49,310 bases of DNA from Deltaproteobacteria bacterium (GCA_016218925.1 JACRCR010000196.1:1-49310), one strand, 5' to 3'. Counted from the stretch's first letter, positions 8,887-20,183 are shown. Numbers and translations are program-made. The notes: generated from the letters alone by a model not told the origin.

Positions 8887-9993
8887 TCAGCCGGCCACTA
8901 CGCGGCCGTCGCCGTGTTCCTGGCCGAAATCGCCGGCGGCGACCATTTCGTCGACGGCGCTGACCAGCGCATCGACGAGTTCTCCCTCGCCGTACCTTCC
9001 GATGATCTTGCCCTTGCGGATCAGCAGCCCACCGTTCTTGCCACCGGCAATCCCGATGTCGGCTTCGCGCGCCTCACCGGGGCCGTTGACCGCGCAGCCG
9101 AGGATCGAAACGGTGATCGGCTTTTCGACGTGGGCCAGGCGCGCCTTGGCTTCGTCCACCAGTTTGAAGAGATCGACTTCGATGCGCCCGCAGCTCGGGC
9201 AGGCCACGATCAGGGCACCCTTGGCGCGGATGTTGAGCGTGCGCAGGATGTCGTAGCCGGCCTGAACTTCCTCGACCGGATCGGCGGTGAGCGAAACCCG
9301 GATCGTGTCGCCGATGCCTTCGGCCAGCAGCATGCCGATGCCGATTGCCGACTTGATGGTCCCGGACGGCGGCATCCCGGCTTCGGTGACACCGACGTGG
9401 AGCGGATAGTCGCACGCCGCCGACAGCTTGCGATAGGCCTCGACCATCAGCGGAACGCCCGAAGCCTTGATCGAAATCTTGATGTCGAAGAATTCGAGTT
9501 CTTCGAGGATGCGCACGTGCCGCATGGCGCTCTCGACCATCGCCTCGGCGGTCGGATAACCGTACTGGTCGAGCAGGTCTTCTTCGAGAGACCCGGCGTT
9601 GACGCCGATGCGGATCGGCACGCTGCGGCTGCGCGCCGCCTTGACCACTTCCTTGACGCGATCGCTGGAACCGATGTTGCCGGGGTTCAGCCTGATGCAG
9701 TCGACGCCCTGGTCGAGCGCCATCAAGGCCAGGCGGTAGTCGAAGTGAATGTCGGCGATCAGCGGAATGGCGATCTGCGAGCGGATCTTGCCGAGCGCCA
9801 GCGCATCGCGTTCGCGCGGAACCGCCACGCGCACGATCTCGCAGCCTGCCTCTTGCAGGCGGTGGATCTCTTCGAGCGTGGCGACGACGTCCTCGGTCTT
9901 GGTCGTCGTCATCGACTGCACCGAGATGGGGGCATCGCCCCCCACCGCAACGTTGCCTACGAAGATCTGCCGGGTCTTACGCCTGGGCGTCAT
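8887..9993 (-). CDS. ispG: 4-hydroxy-3-methylbut-2-enyl diphosphate synthase
   Basis: IspG (GcpE) is the iron-sulfur enzyme of the penultimate MEP step, converting MEcPP to HMBPP. The 368-residue protein has the short bacterial form: an N-terminal TIM barrel (VAVGGDAPISVQSMTTTKT onward) and a C-terminal [4Fe-4S] domain. The cluster ligands C265 and C268 (ACPSCGR) and C300 plus E307 (LGCAVNGPGEA) are all present. It starts one base after the stop of the upstream lipoprotein gene, so it is likely coupled. Together with dxr at 28.6-29.8 kb it shows that isoprenoids are made by the MEP route. Confidence 0.97.
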   Translation of the reverse strand: MTPRRKTRQIFVGNVAVGGDAPISVQSMTTTKTEDVVATLEEIHRLQEAGCEIVRVAVPRERDALALGKIRSQIAIPLIADIHFDYRLALMALDQGVDCIRLNPGNIGSSDRVKEVVKAARSRSVPIRIGVNAGSLEEDLLDQYGYPTAEAMVESAMRHVRILEELEFFDIKISIKASGVPLMVEAYRKLSAACDYPLHVGVTEAGMPPSGTIKSAIGIGMLLAEGIGDTIRVSLTADPVEEVQAGYDILRTLNIRAKGALIVACPSCGRIEVDLFKLVDEAKARLAHVEKPITVSILGCAVNGPGEAREADIGIAGGKNGGLLIRKGKIIGRYGEGELVDALVSAVDEMVAAGDFGQEHGDGRVVAG

Positions 9994-9994
9994 G

Positions 9995-10486
9995 TCACTC
10001 GACGACGACCTTGATGACCGGAGCGGGCGTAACTTCGGTGAGGTCCGGAGTCGACGCGTCTTTGACCAGCACCTTGAAATCGGCGGGGGTGGCGGTGCCG
10101 TCGTACTTGCACTGAGCGAAGCGGGCGGGGCCGGTGAAGCCCTTGACCGCGACGTAGGCCGCCTTCAGCGTCTTGTCGGCGGACAGGTGATTGTAGCTGC
10201 TCAGAGCGCCTTCGATCATGGTCTCGCAGGCCACGCCGTCGGCGTCGCCGACCAGACGGCCCGAGCCCTTGTACTCGACCTCGATCTGCAACGCACCGAC
10301 GGTGATCGCATCGGTCAGTTCGAAGGCCACTGTTCTGGCACCACCGGCAGGCGCGGCGGCGGCCGGCGCCGAGGCTGCCGGGGCGGCGGGTTTCGCGGCA
10401 GGAGCAGGCGCGCCCTGCGGTTTGTCACAGGCGGCACTGAGCACAGCGAAGGCAACTACAGCCACGATCCTCGAGTCGATACGCAT
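9995..10486 (-). CDS. Small lipoprotein with one GALQ domain
   Basis: This 163-residue protein begins at an ATG with GGAGG 9 bases upstream and carries a lipoprotein signal ending at C20 (AVLSAAC). An Ala/Pro-rich tether occupies residues 21-50. Residues 51-163 form a beta-rich domain with the landmarks ITVGALQIEVEY, C87, FTGPARFAQC (C126) and FKVLVKDASTPD. The same landmarks, with the same 39-41-residue Cys-Cys distance, occur twice in the 45219-46697 protein and once in the gene at the window end. I do not recognise a named family; the topology hints at a cohesin-like or Ig-like sandwich. It is directly upstream of ispG but shows no metabolic connection. Confidence 0.8.
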   Translation of the reverse strand: MRIDSRIVAVVAFAVLSAACDKPQGAPAPAAKPAAPAASAPAAAAPAGGARTVAFELTDAITVGALQIEVEYKGSGRLVGDADGVACETMIEGALSSYNHLSADKTLKAAYVAVKGFTGPARFAQCKYDGTATPADFKVLVKDASTPDLTEVTPAPVIKVVVE

Positions 10487-10583
10487 GCGGGGGAACCTCC
10501 GTGGAAGGATGTCGGCGATTCTAGGCTGAAACACCCGCCGTGCTCAACGCCGCATCGCGCTGCGCCGCTCGCCGCCGCGTCCG

Positions 10584-11537
10584 TCAGCGGACATCTGAGG
10601 TGATGGCGGCGCGGGCGGCGCCGATCGCGCCGGCCCAGGGCCCTCGCGAGGCGGCAAGCAACTCGATATCAGCCACCGGGCGAGCGAACAGGCTCGCGGC
10701 TACAGCCGCGCGAAGACGCTCGATGCGCGCGAGAAACCCCGGCGCGATGCCGCCCCCGAGCACGATGGTGGTGAGATCCAGCAGGTTGATCGCGGAAGCG
10801 ATAGCGCTGCCGAGCAGATCGACCATGCGACCCGCCACTTGCTCCGCTTCACCATTTCCGCCGCTGCCGAGGTCGAAGAGCGCCTCGGCAACTCCGCCAC
10901 CGTGAGCCGCGACATGCTCGTCGACTGCACTGGCGAGCGACGATTCCCATTCATCCCGCTGTTGGCGCGCTGCGGTCTCGGAGACGTAGGCCTCCAGGCA
11001 GCCTCGATTGCCGCATCCGCAGCGGCGGCCCTCGTAGTCGACGATCATGTGGCCGAACTCGCAGCCATAGCCGCTCGAGCCACGGCGAATGCGACCGCCC
11101 AGCACCAAGCCCGAGCCAACCCCGGTGCCGAGGGTCACCAGCATGAAATCCTCGCGCCCCGCGGCGGCGCCTCCCCAACCCTCGGCCAAAGCCGCGCAGT
11201 CGGCGTCGTTGCGAACGACCACCGAGCCACCAAGCCCGCGGCCGAGCAGGCTCTCCAGAGGCTGGCCGGTAAGCAACGGAAGGTTGGGCGCTCCGCGCAG
11301 CGTTCCGGATCGATCCAGCACGCCGGCGATTCCGATCCCGACACGCTCGGCTACGCGGTGCTCACCGACGAGTCGTCGCCTGAGTGACGCAAGCGTCTCC
11401 ACGAGAGCGACGGCATCGGTGGCCCGGCCGGTGCCGGCACTGCAATGCTCGAGCATCGCGCCGTCGCCGTCGACCAACGCCGCCTTCACCGACTGGCCGC
11501 CGACGTCGAATCCGAGAACTGCAACGGAGGAACTCAC
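10584..11537 (-). CDS. ROK-family sugar kinase (glucokinase-like)
   Basis: The 317-residue protein has the ROK signature. It shows the ATP phosphate-1 loop FDVGGQSVKAA (residues 10-20), the catalytic Asp in VVRNDADCAALAEG (D111), and the zinc site formed by H163 in CEFGHM together with C173, C175 and C180 of CGCGNRGCLEAY. Such proteins phosphorylate glucose or related sugars with ATP; some are sugar-responsive repressors, but no N-terminal DNA-binding domain is present here, so a kinase is favoured. The substrate (glucose, mannose or N-acetyl sugar) is not determined. It overlaps the DUF502 gene by four bases (ATGA). Confidence 0.9.
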   Translation of the reverse strand: MSSSVAVLGFDVGGQSVKAALVDGDGAMLEHCSAGTGRATDAVALVETLASLRRRLVGEHRVAERVGIGIAGVLDRSGTLRGAPNLPLLTGQPLESLLGRGLGGSVVVRNDADCAALAEGWGGAAAGREDFMLVTLGTGVGSGLVLGGRIRRGSSGYGCEFGHMIVDYEGRRCGCGNRGCLEAYVSETAARQQRDEWESSLASAVDEHVAAHGGGVAEALFDLGSGGNGEAEQVAGRMVDLLGSAIASAINLLDLTTIVLGGGIAPGFLARIERLRAAVAASLFARPVADIELLAASRGPWAGAIGAARAAITSDVR

Positions 11538-12187
11538 GACGCGGCTGCAGCCGTGCCGTCGCCGCGGGGCTCACTCTTGCCCCGGGCTGTGGACTGGTCG
11601 GGACGGAAGCGGATTTCGGCGGGTAGCGATCCGCCGCACGAAAGCACCGCCGAGATCCCTTCCTCGAGCGTCATGTCGACTTCCAGCACATCGCTACGCG
11701 GCACCACGAACACGTCGCCGAGATAGATGTGGTTGGTCGGAACGAAGACGCTGCACATCGGAACGTCTTCGCCGCCGCGGGTGAGCACGAACTCTCCGGT
11801 GATGAATCCGATCAACAGCGTGTCGTCGCTGCGCCGTACCAGCACGGTGCGCTTGAAGTTCACGCCCTCACCGGTCGAAAACCCGCGCACGACCTGACGG
11901 GCGGTCGAATACACGCTGCGCACGATCGGGATGCGGTCGATCTGCTCCTCGAGGATCTCCACGACGCGGCGGCCGGCGAAGTGCGACGACACGTAGCCGA
12001 GCAGCAGCACGATCGCGGCGGTCAAGATCGCTCCGGCGCCGGGAATCTCCCAGCCGACGTACAGACGCAGCAGCGGCTGGGACAGGCCGTCGAGGAAGCC
12101 GAGCAGGAAGCGCAGGATCCAGACCGTCGCGACGATCGGAACCAGCACCAGCAGCCCGGCGATGAAGAGGTTGCGAAGCCGGTTCAC
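11534..12187 (-). CDS. DUF502 inner-membrane protein
   Basis: This 217-residue protein has two N-terminal membrane segments (about residues 6-30 and 50-72), the second followed by a GYVSSHFAGRRVVEILEEQIDRIPIVRSVY segment diagnostic of DUF502. A soluble C-terminal half then contains FVPTNHIYLGDVFVVPRSDV. The family is widespread and of unknown function; plant relatives (LCV/COV) affect trafficking of membrane proteins. Four-base overlaps with the genes on both sides indicate a tightly coupled operon of LPG-synthase-like protein, DUF502 and ROK kinase. Confidence 0.9.
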   Translation of the reverse strand: MNRLRNLFIAGLLVLVPIVATVWILRFLLGFLDGLSQPLLRLYVGWEIPGAGAILTAAIVLLLGYVSSHFAGRRVVEILEEQIDRIPIVRSVYSTARQVVRGFSTGEGVNFKRTVLVRRSDDTLLIGFITGEFVLTRGGEDVPMCSVFVPTNHIYLGDVFVVPRSDVLEVDMTLEEGISAVLSCGGSLPAEIRFRPDQSTARGKSEPRGDGTAAAAS

Positions 12188-13266
12188 ACGACCTCCTCGG
12201 GCGGTTGCACCCCGCTAAACGCTCCGTGGGCGAGGAAGAACGAAATCACCGTGGGAACGATGAAATAGCAGAAACGGTACAGAATGATCGGCAGCAGCGA
12301 ATCTCCGAGCGGCACCCCGAGCCCGGCCAGGGTGCCGGCCAGCGCGCCCTCCAGGACGCCGGCACCCGCCGGAACCAGCGAGAGGAAGGCCGCCACGCTC
12401 GAGACCGAAAACGCGATCGTGACGATGCTGAAGCTGACCTGCCGCCCGGTCGCGTAGAACCCCAGCCACAGCGCGCCCATCATGAAGAGCCAGTCCAGGA
12501 AGATCCACACGCTCGGAATCGCCATCGCGCCGGGGCGTCCGGCGAACAACGCCATGCCTTCCTCGACGTGGATGAAGAAGTGCTTCGCGCGCGCGGCGAA
12601 CCTGCCGTGGTAACCGGTACGGTCGAGGATGCGATCGACCAGGCGCGCACCGGTTTCCACCACGCGCCGGCGAACCCCCTCGATCGAAATCATCAGGACA
12701 AGAAGCAGGAAGCCGGCCGAGAGCAGCCCAGTCGCCACCGCTGCCGCGACCAGGCTGACCCCGCGAATCCCTCCGGTGAGCAGCAGGTTCACCATTCCGA
12801 AGACCACGAACAGCACCAGCATCAGGTTGGTGAGCAGGGTCTGCGTGAACGAGATCGCCACCGCGGTACCGGCGCTCATTCCGCGCTTGGTGAAGAATAC
12901 GAGCCGGAACGCGAAACCACTCAGGCCCCCGGTCGGAAAAATGTAATTGGCAGTGTTGGCAACCAGCGTAATACGCAGCATGTCGCGCGACGAGATACGC
13001 GCCCCGGCCGCACGCACGATGCCCTCGTACGAGAACGACATCGTCAGGTAGCTGAAGAACGTCGCCAGCAGCGGGAGGACCAGGAAATGGGCCTCCATGC
13101 GATCCCACGCGGCGTGCAGATCCTCGGTACCGGCGACCAGGAACATCGCCGTGTAGGCGGCGGCCAGCGCCAGCGCGACGATCGCGCCACCGCGGCGCAT
13201 GCTGGCCCGCTGGCTGCCGGCTTCACCAGCCCGTTGTACGTCCTTGCCGCTGGCGCGCCCGCTCAC
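12184..13266 (-). CDS. Lysylphosphatidylglycerol synthase-like transmembrane protein
   Basis: The 360-residue polytopic protein belongs to the LPG_synthase_TM/YbhN (UPF0104) family. It has about eight membrane segments, the internal GGLSGFAFRLVFFTKRG segment and the C-terminal PAGAGVLEGALAGTLAGLG motif typical of the family. It lacks the C-terminal lysyl-transferase domain of MprF, so only the flippase-like membrane part is present and no amino acid transfer should be assumed. GTG start with GAGGA 9 bases upstream; a second in-frame start lies at MRRGGAIVALAL. It heads the coupled operon and follows rpoD by 55 bases. Confidence 0.88.
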   Translation of the reverse strand: MSGRASGKDVQRAGEAGSQRASMRRGGAIVALALAAAYTAMFLVAGTEDLHAAWDRMEAHFLVLPLLATFFSYLTMSFSYEGIVRAAGARISSRDMLRITLVANTANYIFPTGGLSGFAFRLVFFTKRGMSAGTAVAISFTQTLLTNLMLVLFVVFGMVNLLLTGGIRGVSLVAAAVATGLLSAGFLLLVLMISIEGVRRRVVETGARLVDRILDRTGYHGRFAARAKHFFIHVEEGMALFAGRPGAMAIPSVWIFLDWLFMMGALWLGFYATGRQVSFSIVTIAFSVSSVAAFLSLVPAGAGVLEGALAGTLAGLGVPLGDSLLPIILYRFCYFIVPTVISFFLAHGAFSGVQPPEEVV

Positions 13267-13321
13267 GGCGCGATCCTCTCAGGACCTGGCGATGGTTGCC
13301 AGTGCCGCAGAGACCTCCGGC

Positions 13322-15235
<1,914 letters not shown>

Positions 15236-15262
15236 ATGGCGGGGTACCGGGGCCGTGGCGAA

Positions 15263-15291
15263 ACCGTAGGGGCGACAAACAAAACGGCGAA
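15263..15291 (-). promoter_or_regulatory. Candidate rpoD promoter
   Basis: On the minus strand, TTCGCC (15286-15291) and TACGGT (15263-15268) are separated by 17 bases. The start of transcription would fall about 20 bases before the rpoD ATG. The -10 is identical to that proposed for the TonB-receptor operon. The -35 is weak. The rest of the 15236-15571 region, including the more A+T-rich stretch at 15420-15465, shows no other clear signal. Confidence 0.3.
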
Positions 15292-15571
15292 GTTGCCGTG
15301 GCTCGTGGTGCGGACAGCCAGAGTACGGCTCGGCAAGACCAAGAACGGGCGGACGCTACGCATGCACTGGGGGGCAGTCAAGGAAGGGTTTCCTGGAAGC
15401 ACTCGCCGGCCCTCTCGGCCATCAAACAATGGCAATTAACTCAATAACTTACTTACTCATGTACCAAGGCGGCGGTGGCTCTTGAGGTCCTCCCGGGTCT
15501 TTATCGAAAAGCACCCCAACGGGGGGGCCGGAACGGAATCCACCGTCCGCACGGGCGGCTTCCTTCATCTT

Positions 15572-16987
15572 ATGATGCGCTGCGGCCTCGGCCTCACCCT
15601 CACTTGGGCGGCGGCGTGCCGGCCGTCTGCGCCGGCGCAGCCGCCACTGCCTCACTCCGCGGTGCTGGTCGTGATCGACACGCTTCGGGCTGACCGCATC
15701 GGCCCCGCCGGCACACCCGCTCCGAACCTCGCCCGCCGGGCCGGGAGAGCGGCCTTGTTCGAGAACGCCGAGGCCACCGCTCCATTCACGATGCCGTCGA
15801 TCGCATCGTTGATGACCGGCCTCTACCCCGACCGCACCGGAGTAATCGCGCACGTTCCCGGCGCCGGACTCCGGACCCCTGCGGGCTGGACTCTGGCCGA
15901 GGCCGCGCGGGCTGCCGGGCTCACTACCGGCGCGGTCATTGCCAACCCGTGGCTCTCGCGCGCGTCGAGCGGGTTCGCTCGCGGCTTCGACGTCTTCCTG
16001 GGCAACCGCGACGGCGCGGGACTGCCAAAGCATGCCGACGCACGAACCGTTACCGACGCGGCACTGGCACTGCTCGAGCAGTGGCGGGGTCGCCGGTTCT
16101 TCCTGTGGGTACACTACTTCGACCCGCACATGCCGTACCGCCCACCGGCCGACAACGCCGCCGCGGTCGGCGCACCGCCCGGAGGGTCGCGGGTGGTCGA
16201 AGACTTCGCCAGCTCCGGCCGGGATCTCACCAGCCTGTACGCGGGCGCCGGCTACAGCGCGCAGGAGCTGGCTGCAACCCGGCTCCTGTACGACGGCGAG
16301 GTCAACTACGTTGACGCTCAGCTCGAACGCCTGCGCCAGGGCCTCGACTCCGTCGGCGCGACGCCGACCACCGTCACCGTCGTGGTCTCCGACCACGGAG
16401 AGAGCCTCGGCGAACACGGGCTCTTCTTCGCGCACGACTTCACCGTCTACGAAGAACTGACCCACGTAGCGCTGATGATGAGCGGCCCCTCGATCGCTCC
16501 GGGCCGCCGCCAGCAGCCGGTCTCGCTGATCGACGTAGCCCCCACGCTGTGCCGGCTGCTGGGTCTCAGTTGCCGCGCCGACGTCGACGGATCGGACCTC
16601 TTGGCCGACCCAGGCGGCGCGCCGCCGGACCGAGCGATCTTCGCGGCCGGCACGCCGCTGCGCGAGCGGGGCGCTCGTTTCGCGGGTCTGTCGGTGCCCG
16701 GCACCGATGGGCGCTGGAGCATGGTCCGCCGCGGCAATCACAAACTCGTCGAGATCCCGACGCCGTCCGGTAGCCGGTTCGAACTCTACGACCTCGGCTC
16801 CGATGCGCTCGAGCTGACCAACGCCTTCGCCGATCCCGCCCAGGCGACGACCGCGCGGGAGCTCGGCGCGCTGCTGGAAGACTGGCACGGCCGCATGTCG
16901 CGCTCGCGCCCGGCGCCGGCGCCGCCGGATGCGACCGCCACCGAGGAGGACGAACGCACGCTTCGCAGTCTCGGGTACCTGGAATAG
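15572..16987 (+). CDS. Sulfatase-fold (alkaline phosphatase superfamily) lipoprotein, non-canonical nucleophile
   Basis: The protein has the sulfatase/phosphoethanolamine-transferase fold. A metal-binding start (AVLVVIDTLRADRIG) is followed by the catalytic loop APFTMPSIASLMTGLYP, a central VHYFDPHMPYRPP, the second metal site VVSDHGESLGEHG, and the typical C-terminal TLRSLGYLE. In true sulfatases the nucleophile is Cys or Ser, converted to formylglycine in a CxPxR motif. Here Thr73 occupies the place (FTMPS), so it is more likely a hydrolase or transferase using Thr directly. With ATG 15572 the protein has 471 residues and a short lipoprotein-like leader ending at C16 (TWAAAC). A TTG at 15482 is also in frame. 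Substrate unknown; location probably periplasmic. Confidence 0.82.
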   Translation: MMRCGLGLTLTWAAACRPSAPAQPPLPHSAVLVVIDTLRADRIGPAGTPAPNLARRAGRAALFENAEATAPFTMPSIASLMTGLYPDRTGVIAHVPGAGLRTPAGWTLAEAARAAGLTTGAVIANPWLSRASSGFARGFDVFLGNRDGAGLPKHADARTVTDAALALLEQWRGRRFFLWVHYFDPHMPYRPPADNAAAVGAPPGGSRVVEDFASSGRDLTSLYAGAGYSAQELAATRLLYDGEVNYVDAQLERLRQGLDSVGATPTTVTVVVSDHGESLGEHGLFFAHDFTVYEELTHVALMMSGPSIAPGRRQQPVSLIDVAPTLCRLLGLSCRADVDGSDLLADPGGAPPDRAIFAAGTPLRERGARFAGLSVPGTDGRWSMVRRGNHKLVEIPTPSGSRFELYDLGSDALELTNAFADPAQATTARELGALLEDWHGRMSRSRPAPAPPDATATEEDERTLRSLGYLE

Positions 16988-17033
16988 CGGCTACGACGAT
17001 CGGCGCCGCGGCGATTCCGCGACGCAGACACGG

Positions 17034-18158
17034 TCAGTACGGTCCTACGTGAACCCGGAAGGTACTGCCGGTCCACAGGAAGTCGACGGCGTCGGCGTGA
17101 ATCGACGACACCTGCATCCCTTCGAGGAACTGGCCCTCGTGGATGATGGTGATCGAACTGCTGCCGACTCGAACCGAGGCCATGCGCTCGTCGGGGTTGC
17201 GAGCCCACAGGATGAACATCAAGACCACCTCGGGCGCCCCGGGCGGCTTCTCGCTCACAACCGCCTCGATCTCGTCCGCCTCTGACAGCGGCACTTCAAC
17301 CACCGTGTCGTCAGCGATGACCGCCGGCTCGAGCGGCGTTGCCGGCTCTATCGGCGGCTGGTCGGCCGCAGCTCCCTGGGCCGCCGGTGCTTCGCCCGCG
17401 CCTTCGTCGGCCGGTGACGCCGCGGCTGCGGCTTCGTCAACCGGCGGCGCTACGGGCGGCGGTGACGTTTCCGCCCCAGCCTCCTCGCGTTCGGACGCTG
17501 GGACCTGCGGCGGCGCGGCACTCGGCACCGATGGAGTCACCACGACCGCCGGCGGCTGGATCTCGCCCGCGCCGGCCTCGAGAGCAGCGCCCGGCGCAGT
17601 CGCTGGCAACGCGGCAACCACCGCAGGCGTTGGCGCGCCGGGCTTGACGACAGAAGGAGCCGCGGCAGTCGCGGCTTGCCCCGCGCCGGGCCCGTCGGGC
17701 GTCGCCGCGGAAGCCTTCTCGGCGGCCTCGCCGGCCGCGCGACGCTCTGGCCCGGAGGCCCTGTCCTTCTTGCGCGAACCTGCGCCTCGCGCTCGCTGAT
17801 CACTGCCGGCGCCGCCTGTGTCGCGCGCAACCACACCGGACGAATCCGCGCTTCGCCGGCCCTTCTTCGCAGCCTTCGCATGCCGGGCCGGGCCGTCCGC
17901 GGCTCCCCGCAACGCAGCGGTACGTGCGGCGACCTTGTCGGTGAGCAACGATTCCGGCTCGCCTTCGGCGCCGCCGAACATTCGCGCTGCCAGCGCGCCA
18001 ACGGCGAGTCCCACCAGCACCACCGCGACGGCCGGCAGCAGGCGCCGCGGCCGCGGCGAGTTGCCGCCTCCACTCCCGCTTCCCGCGGCATCAGAACCGA
18101 GCGGGGCCTTGCCGGCCCGCTCGGCATCCTTGTTTACCGCGTCGAGAATGCTGCTCAC
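17034..18158 (-). CDS. gspB: GspB-like type II secretion assembly protein
   Basis: The 374-residue protein starts MSSILDAVNKDAERA, as GspB/ExeB proteins do, followed by one membrane segment at about residues 40-60 and a long Pro/Ala-rich periplasmic linker. The last 65 residues form the T2SSB domain: MFILWARNPDERMASVRV, then an EGQFLEGMQVSSI segment and VDFLWTGSTFRVHV. With GspA it forms an inner-membrane complex that helps insert the GspD secretin through the peptidoglycan. GTG start with GGAG upstream, 17 bases after the gspA stop, so the pair is co-transcribed. The core type II secretion genes are not in the window. Confidence 0.82.
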   Translation of the reverse strand: MSSILDAVNKDAERAGKAPLGSDAAGSGSGGGNSPRPRRLLPAVAVVLVGLAVGALAARMFGGAEGEPESLLTDKVAARTAALRGAADGPARHAKAAKKGRRSADSSGVVARDTGGAGSDQRARGAGSRKKDRASGPERRAAGEAAEKASAATPDGPGAGQAATAAAPSVVKPGAPTPAVVAALPATAPGAALEAGAGEIQPPAVVVTPSVPSAAPPQVPASEREEAGAETSPPPVAPPVDEAAAAASPADEGAGEAPAAQGAAADQPPIEPATPLEPAVIADDTVVEVPLSEADEIEAVVSEKPPGAPEVVLMFILWARNPDERMASVRVGSSSITIIHEGQFLEGMQVSSIHADAVDFLWTGSTFRVHVGPY

Positions 18159-18175
18159 GAGAAGTCTCCGTCGTC

Positions 18176-20089
18176 TCAGCTACGGGCGTGGCTCAGTGTA
18201 GGCCGGCGCACGCGACCGAGCGAGTTGTACAGAAGGATCTGGGTGATCGGGCCGGCGATACCATCGGAGACGATGTGCCTGGCCTCCTGGAAGCGGCGCA
18301 CCGCGTTCTCGGTCAGGTCATCGTAGAGTCCGCTCGGCGGCGTCTGGTAGACGCCTGCTTCGGACAGAAGACCTTGCAGCTTACGCACCGCCGGCCCGCC
18401 GCTGCCGGGGCCGAGGTCGTGTCGCAGATCCTCGACGTCTCGCCACAGAATGTGCGCGCGCCCGTTCCACCACTGCCGCAAGGCGACCGAACTCACCGTC
18501 ACTTCCCCCGCCAGACGCACTGTGCCGCGCGCTGTATCGACCGAGTCCATCAGCACGTAGCGAACCTCGGCTTCACCCGGAAGGCGCAGTTCGAGCATCG
18601 CCGGAAGGTCGAGAAGCTGCAGCAGGGCTTCGTTCAGATCGACGTTCAGGTAGCGAAGCCCGCGGGCGCTGGCGATGGCCTCGAGATCGAGAGTCCCGGC
18701 CGCCAGTTCGGCGCCACTCACCGGACTCGCCTCCCACAGCGCCAGCAGACGCGTGTAGCCGGCAACCGCGCCGTCGAACATCGGCGTGCGCGTGATCACC
18801 GCGAGCGCCTGATCGGGACCCAGCGCGGTAGCGGCGGCGGCCGCAACCACGGTCCCCGCGACGGGAATCGACAGCGGCGCGGAGGCGGCCGGTTGCGCAG
18901 GCGTTGGTGCTGTTGGCTGCGCAGGCGTCGCCTCGGCGGCCGGGACCTGCGTAACCGGCGCCGGTGTCGCCGCGGCTTCCTGGGCCGCTACATCCGGCGA
19001 CGGGTCAGCGCCGGCCGCGGACGCCGAGAATGCCACTCCATCGCCGCCGGATGCTACCGGCACCGCGGCTTGCGCAGCAGCGAGCGCCTCGCTCGGGCGC
19101 CGCGCGACGGCGTCTGCCGCCGCAGGCCCGGCCTCGCGCGCGGCCCTTGGACGCAATGACCAGAGCCGGGCCGGCTCCTGGCCCACCGGCGCGAGCAGCA
19201 CGAACGCAACGGCCGCGGCCGCCGCCGCCACCGCCCCGCCCACAATCCACGCCCTCCATCCGCTGCGCTGACTCGAGACGATCTGAGGGGCGTAGCCGAG
19301 TTCGCGCGCGGCTTCGGCAACCTCGGGCGCGCCCACACGTCCGCGGCTGCGGGTGTAGGCCACGAGCAGCGCACGATGCCCAAGGATGTTGATCAGTCGC
19401 GGCACGCCGCCCGTGTAACGGTAGACCAGTTCGAGAGCCTTGGCGTCGACCAGTTCGGCCTGAGCGCCGGCGATGCGAAGCCGATGGCGGACGTACTCGA
19501 ACGACTCCTCGCGATCGAGCTTGTCCAGATGCCAGCGTTCGGTGACACGCTGGTTGAGTTGGCGCAGGTCGTGGCGCTGCAGCAGGCCCTGCAACTCCGG
19601 CTGGCCGACCAGCACCACCTGGATGAGCTTTTCGGTCTCGGTCTCGAGGTTGGAGAGCAGGCGAATCTGTTCGAGCACGACCGGGTCGAGATTCTGGGCC
19701 TCGTCGACGATCACTACGGTGCGGCGGCCCTGCCCCTTGTTGCGCTGCAGGAACGCGGCGAGTTCCTCGAGGAGTTCCTTGCGGCTGTTGCTGCGCGAGG
19801 GCAGCCCGAGTTCGGCGTTGACGGTCTGCAACAGCTCGGTCGAGGTCAATACCGGATTGACGATCGACACCACCGTGATGTCTTCATTGGCTTGCGCGAG
19901 CAGCGCCCGAATCAGCGTGGTCTTGCCGGCTCCGACCTCGCCGGTGATGGCGACGAAGCCGCTGCCTTCGCTGATCCCATAGACCAGATGCGCGAACGCC
20001 TCGCGGTGTTTCGCGCTCATGAACAGGAATCTGGGGTCGGGCGTGAGACGGAAGGGGAGGTCGCTCAGCCCGAAAAAAGTCTCGTACAT
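18176..20089 (-). CDS. gspA: GspA/ExeA-type AAA ATPase with peptidoglycan-binding domain
   Basis: The 637-residue protein begins MYETFFGLSDLPFRLTPDPR, the ExeA/GspA hallmark, with a Walker A at residues 50-57 (GEVGAGKT) and Walker B VVIVDEAQNLD. An AAA lid follows, then one membrane segment near residue 290 (a run of Ala/Val), an Ala/Pro-rich periplasmic linker and a C39-like domain. A C-terminal peptidoglycan-binding repeat (VRKLQGLLSEAGVY through GIAGPITQILLYN) ends the protein. It powers or gates secretin assembly across the cell wall with GspB. Secretion of the many signal-bearing Cys-rich proteins later in the window is a plausible client activity, but this is inference. Confidence 0.9.
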   Translation of the reverse strand: MYETFFGLSDLPFRLTPDPRFLFMSAKHREAFAHLVYGISEGSGFVAITGEVGAGKTTLIRALLAQANEDITVVSIVNPVLTSTELLQTVNAELGLPSRSNSRKELLEELAAFLQRNKGQGRRTVVIVDEAQNLDPVVLEQIRLLSNLETETEKLIQVVLVGQPELQGLLQRHDLRQLNQRVTERWHLDKLDREESFEYVRHRLRIAGAQAELVDAKALELVYRYTGGVPRLINILGHRALLVAYTRSRGRVGAPEVAEAARELGYAPQIVSSQRSGWRAWIVGGAVAAAAAAVAFVLLAPVGQEPARLWSLRPRAAREAGPAAADAVARRPSEALAAAQAAVPVASGGDGVAFSASAAGADPSPDVAAQEAAATPAPVTQVPAAEATPAQPTAPTPAQPAASAPLSIPVAGTVVAAAAATALGPDQALAVITRTPMFDGAVAGYTRLLALWEASPVSGAELAAGTLDLEAIASARGLRYLNVDLNEALLQLLDLPAMLELRLPGEAEVRYVLMDSVDTARGTVRLAGEVTVSSVALRQWWNGRAHILWRDVEDLRHDLGPGSGGPAVRKLQGLLSEAGVYQTPPSGLYDDLTENAVRRFQEARHIVSDGIAGPITQILLYNSLGRVRRPTLSHARS

Positions 20090-20183
20090 GAAGGAACCGG
20101 AGCATCCCCGAGCGGGCGGCGCAATTCAACCGGGGCAGGACCGCGCGCGACGGGTGCAAGCCACAGGCGGGAGTCGGCCCGCG

